From the NCBI GenBank assembly GCA_964354215.1, contig CAYGYT010000062.1, positions 1 to 7,026 of the forward strand: DNA of 7,026 nt, written 5' to 3'. The notes under the pieces are model-generated. The model was not told the origin of the DNA, did no database searches, and saw only the letters and a list, made by a program, of their open reading frames with translations. The DNA comes from CAVRZR01 sp964354215 (lineage in GTDB: Bacteria; Actinomycetota; Coriobacteriia; Anaerosomatales; CAVRZR01). Shown one piece after another: positions 5,446-7,026 of this stretch. The translations under genes were made by a program, and so were the position numbers. The first letter of the stretch is position 1, and every line of letters starts with the position of its first letter.

Positions 5446-6915
5446 ATGCCCCCTACCATTCCTCACCTCTACGCCTGCGTGCTCGCAGGCGGGAGCGGCC
5501 AGCGCTTCTGGCCCCTGTCGCGCGAGCTCAACCCCAAGCAGCTGCTGTCGATGTTCGGCACCGAGTCGCTCATCGCGCAGGCCGTGCACCGCATCACGCC
5601 GCTCACTCAGCGCGGCGAGTCGGTCCTCGTGGTCACCAACGAACGGCTCTTCGACGAGCTCCGCAATCACCTCACCGCACAGCCCGATCCCGAGCTGCAC
5701 CGCGTGCGGTACTTGAAGGAGCCGATGGCGCGGAACACGGCGCCGGCGATCGCGCTGGCTGCGGCGACGCTCGCTGCCGAGGACCCCGATGCAGTGATGG
5801 TCGTACTGCCGAGCGACCACCTGCTCGAGGACGGCGAGCTGTGGCGCGAGTGCATCCAGAGCGGTGTGAAGCTCGCGAACGGCGGCTACCTCGTGACGAT
5901 CGGAATCCGTCCCACACGGCCGGAGACCGGCTACGGCTACATCAAGGCCGCCGAGCCGCTCGAGCCCTTTGAGGTGGGCGAGGCGATGCCGTATCGCGCC
6001 GAGCGGTTCGTGGAAAAGCCCGATGCCGGGCGCGCGGCCGAGTATGTGAAGAGCGGCGACTACTTCTGGAACGCCGGCATCTTCGTGATGCGGGCGGATC
6101 AGCTGCTCGACGAGCTCGAGCACGCGAGCGAGGAGGGCGAGCGTGTCGCCGAGGCCGTGCGCGCGATTGCTGCGATGTCCGCCGAGGAGCGCACCGGCCA
6201 GGACGCATTCGACCTGTTCAACGCGCTGCCGGCGATCTCGATCGACTACGCGGTCATGGAGCTCTCGCCCCACGTTGCGGTCATACCCGCGAGCCTCAGA
6301 TGGAGCGACGTGGGCTCTCTACTTGCGCTCGAGGGCGTCGCGGAGCGTGACGCCGACGGCGTCGTGCGCGTGGGCCGCGGGGTCGACATCGACACGTACG
6401 ACTCGGTGATCTATTCGAGCGACCGGCTCGTGGCGACGGTCGGCCTCAGGGACATGCTCGTGGTCGACACGTCGGACGCCACGCTCGTGTTGCCCAAGGA
6501 CCGCGCGCAGGACGTGAGGCAGGTGTTCGACGCGCTCAAAGCGGCGGGCGCTGCCGAGGTCACGCAGCCCAAGATCTCGCTCCGCCCGTGGGGCAGCTGG
6601 GAGAGTCTGCTCAAGGGTCCCGGGTACCAGATCAAGCTGCTCGAGATCAATCCTGGCGCGAAGCCGAGTCTCCAGCGACACCACCATCGGAGCGAGCACT
6701 GGATCGTCGTCTCGGGCACGGCACACGTGACTCGCGGCGAGGAACAGGTAGAAGTCCACGTGAACGAGAGCATCTTCATCCCCGTGGGAGCGACTCACCG
6801 CATCGAGAACTGCGGCAAGCTGCCGTTGCAGGTGATTGAGGTGCAGGTGGGCGAGTATCTGGGCGAGGACGACATCGTCCGCATCGAGGACGACTGGGCG
6901 AGGGAGAACGGCTAG
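5446..6915 (+). CDS. manC: Bifunctional mannose-1-phosphate guanylyltransferase / mannose-6-phosphate isomerase (type II PMI-GMP)
   Basis: This 489-residue protein is close to the usual size for the ManC/AlgA/CpsB family. The N-terminal nucleotidyltransferase has the signature LAGGSGQRFWPLSR (13-26) with PKQ at 30-32, then KEPMARNTAPAIA (91-103), LPSDH (121-125), RPETGYGYI (158-166), FVEKPD (188-193) and YFWNAGIF (206-213). The C-terminal cupin isomerase begins with RPWGSWE (380-386) and carries SLQRHHHRSEHW (408-419) and H451, which supply the Gln/His/Glu/His metal ligands. It ends with VGEYLGEDDIVR. The enzyme converts fructose-6-phosphate to mannose-6-phosphate and mannose-1-phosphate to GDP-mannose; a phosphomannomutase for the step between is not in the window. 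ATG 5446 has GGAG at 5436-5439, 6 nt upstream. The frame is open back to 5350, but that extension overlaps fic and is low-complexity proline-rich sequence. The stop overlaps that of the convergent PIN gene. Confidence 0.95.
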   Translation: MPPTIPHLYACVLAGGSGQRFWPLSRELNPKQLLSMFGTESLIAQAVHRITPLTQRGESVLVVTNERLFDELRNHLTAQPDPELHRVRYLKEPMARNTAPAIALAAATLAAEDPDAVMVVLPSDHLLEDGELWRECIQSGVKLANGGYLVTIGIRPTRPETGYGYIKAAEPLEPFEVGEAMPYRAERFVEKPDAGRAAEYVKSGDYFWNAGIFVMRADQLLDELEHASEEGERVAEAVRAIAAMSAEERTGQDAFDLFNALPAISIDYAVMELSPHVAVIPASLRWSDVGSLLALEGVAERDADGVVRVGRGVDIDTYDSVIYSSDRLVATVGLRDMLVVDTSDATLVLPKDRAQDVRQVFDALKAAGAAEVTQPKISLRPWGSWESLLKGPGYQIKLLEINPGAKPSLQRHHHRSEHWIVVSGTAHVTRGEEQVEVHVNESIFIPVGATHRIENCGKLPLQVIEVQVGEYLGEDDIVRIEDDWARENG

Positions 6916-7026
6916 GCTTCGAGTGACCCAGGGTCGAAGCCAGGCCGGAACGGGTTGACAACCGTCACGCCATCGATGGTCTGCCCATCTTGCAGGTCCT
7001 CCGTAATGAGGTAGCGTGCGCCAGAC
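6912..7026 (-). CDS. PIN-domain (VapC-like) toxin, C-terminal fragment
   Basis: Reading the minus strand from the window edge, codons from 7025 down to the TAG at 6914-6912 encode 37 residues, including ARYLITEDLQDGQTIDGV and then TVVNPF, with a short tail RPGFDPGSLEA. The pattern '(L/I)xxEDLQxGxxIxGxxxVNPF' is typical of the C-terminus of PIN ribonucleases of the VapC type, where the ED pair contributes an acidic metal-binding residue. The rest of the gene, and any VapB antitoxin, lies beyond the window. The gene converges on manC and the two stop codons share CTAG (6912-6915). The fragment is short, so the family call rests on one motif, but that motif is distinctive. Confidence 0.72.
   Translation of the reverse strand, partial: SGARYLITEDLQDGQTIDGVTVVNPFRPGFDPGSLEA
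6915..6941. terminator. Hairpin at the convergent manC/PIN gene ends
   Basis: GGCTTCGA (6915-6922) and TCGAAGCC (6934-6941) form a perfect 8-bp stem with an 11-nt loop, directly after the manC stop and within the last codons of the PIN gene. No T-tract follows on either strand, so it is an imperfect intrinsic terminator. In high-GC bacteria such U-less hairpins may still end or stabilise transcripts. The position between converging genes supports a shared 3'-end role. Confidence 0.35.

Noticed and set aside
4422..6273. Long minus-strand frames opposite fic and manC (4422-5459 and 5338-6273)
   Set aside because: Both are antisense to well-supported genes with intact motifs and show no domain signature of their own.

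Overview
The window is GC-rich and densely coded. Almost everything lies on the + strand, with sigma70-like promoters and mostly clear Shine-Dalgarno sites. Gene content and codon use suggest a high-GC bacterium. An actinobacterial lineage is my guess, from the look of the GalU tail and the VapC-like tail, but the sequence does not settle taxonomy.

Layout. (1) Positions 1-1707 hold the 3' end of a galU-type UTP-glucose-1-phosphate uridylyltransferase, followed after 7 nt by a GT39/ArnT-like membrane glycosyltransferase. (2) Positions 1746-5363 hold three consecutive toxin-antitoxin or toxin-like modules: mazE-mazF (RHH antitoxin and RNase), abiEi-abiEii (winged-helix antitoxin and nucleotidyltransferase toxin, overlapping by ATGA), and a class II Fic protein with its own winged helix. 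Each starts with an AT-rich stretch that carries a promoter candidate with a 17-nt spacer and operator-like repeats. (3) Positions 5388-6915 hold a manC-type bifunctional mannose-1-phosphate guanylyltransferase/mannose-6-phosphate isomerase with its own extended -10 promoter. (4) On the minus strand, 6912-7026 is the C-terminal end of a PIN-domain (VapC-like) protein. Its stop codon overlaps that of manC in a shared CTAG.

How the genes fit together. galU (UDP-glucose), manC (GDP-mannose) and the GT-C glycosyltransferase fit a surface polysaccharide or glycoprotein locus. Three toxin modules sit inside that locus and a fourth toxin gene abuts it, which makes it look like a TA/defence hotspot. 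The families are all known. The most distinctive signals are a 13/16 inverted repeat overlapping the fic promoter, a perfect 8+1+8 palindrome over the mazEF -10 with a further half-site downstream, an exact 9-mer of that half-site recurring before abiEi, a probably leaderless abiEi transcript, and an Asn in place of the second acidic residue of the AbiEii DxD motif. No RNA gene, CRISPR array, IS element or attachment site was found.
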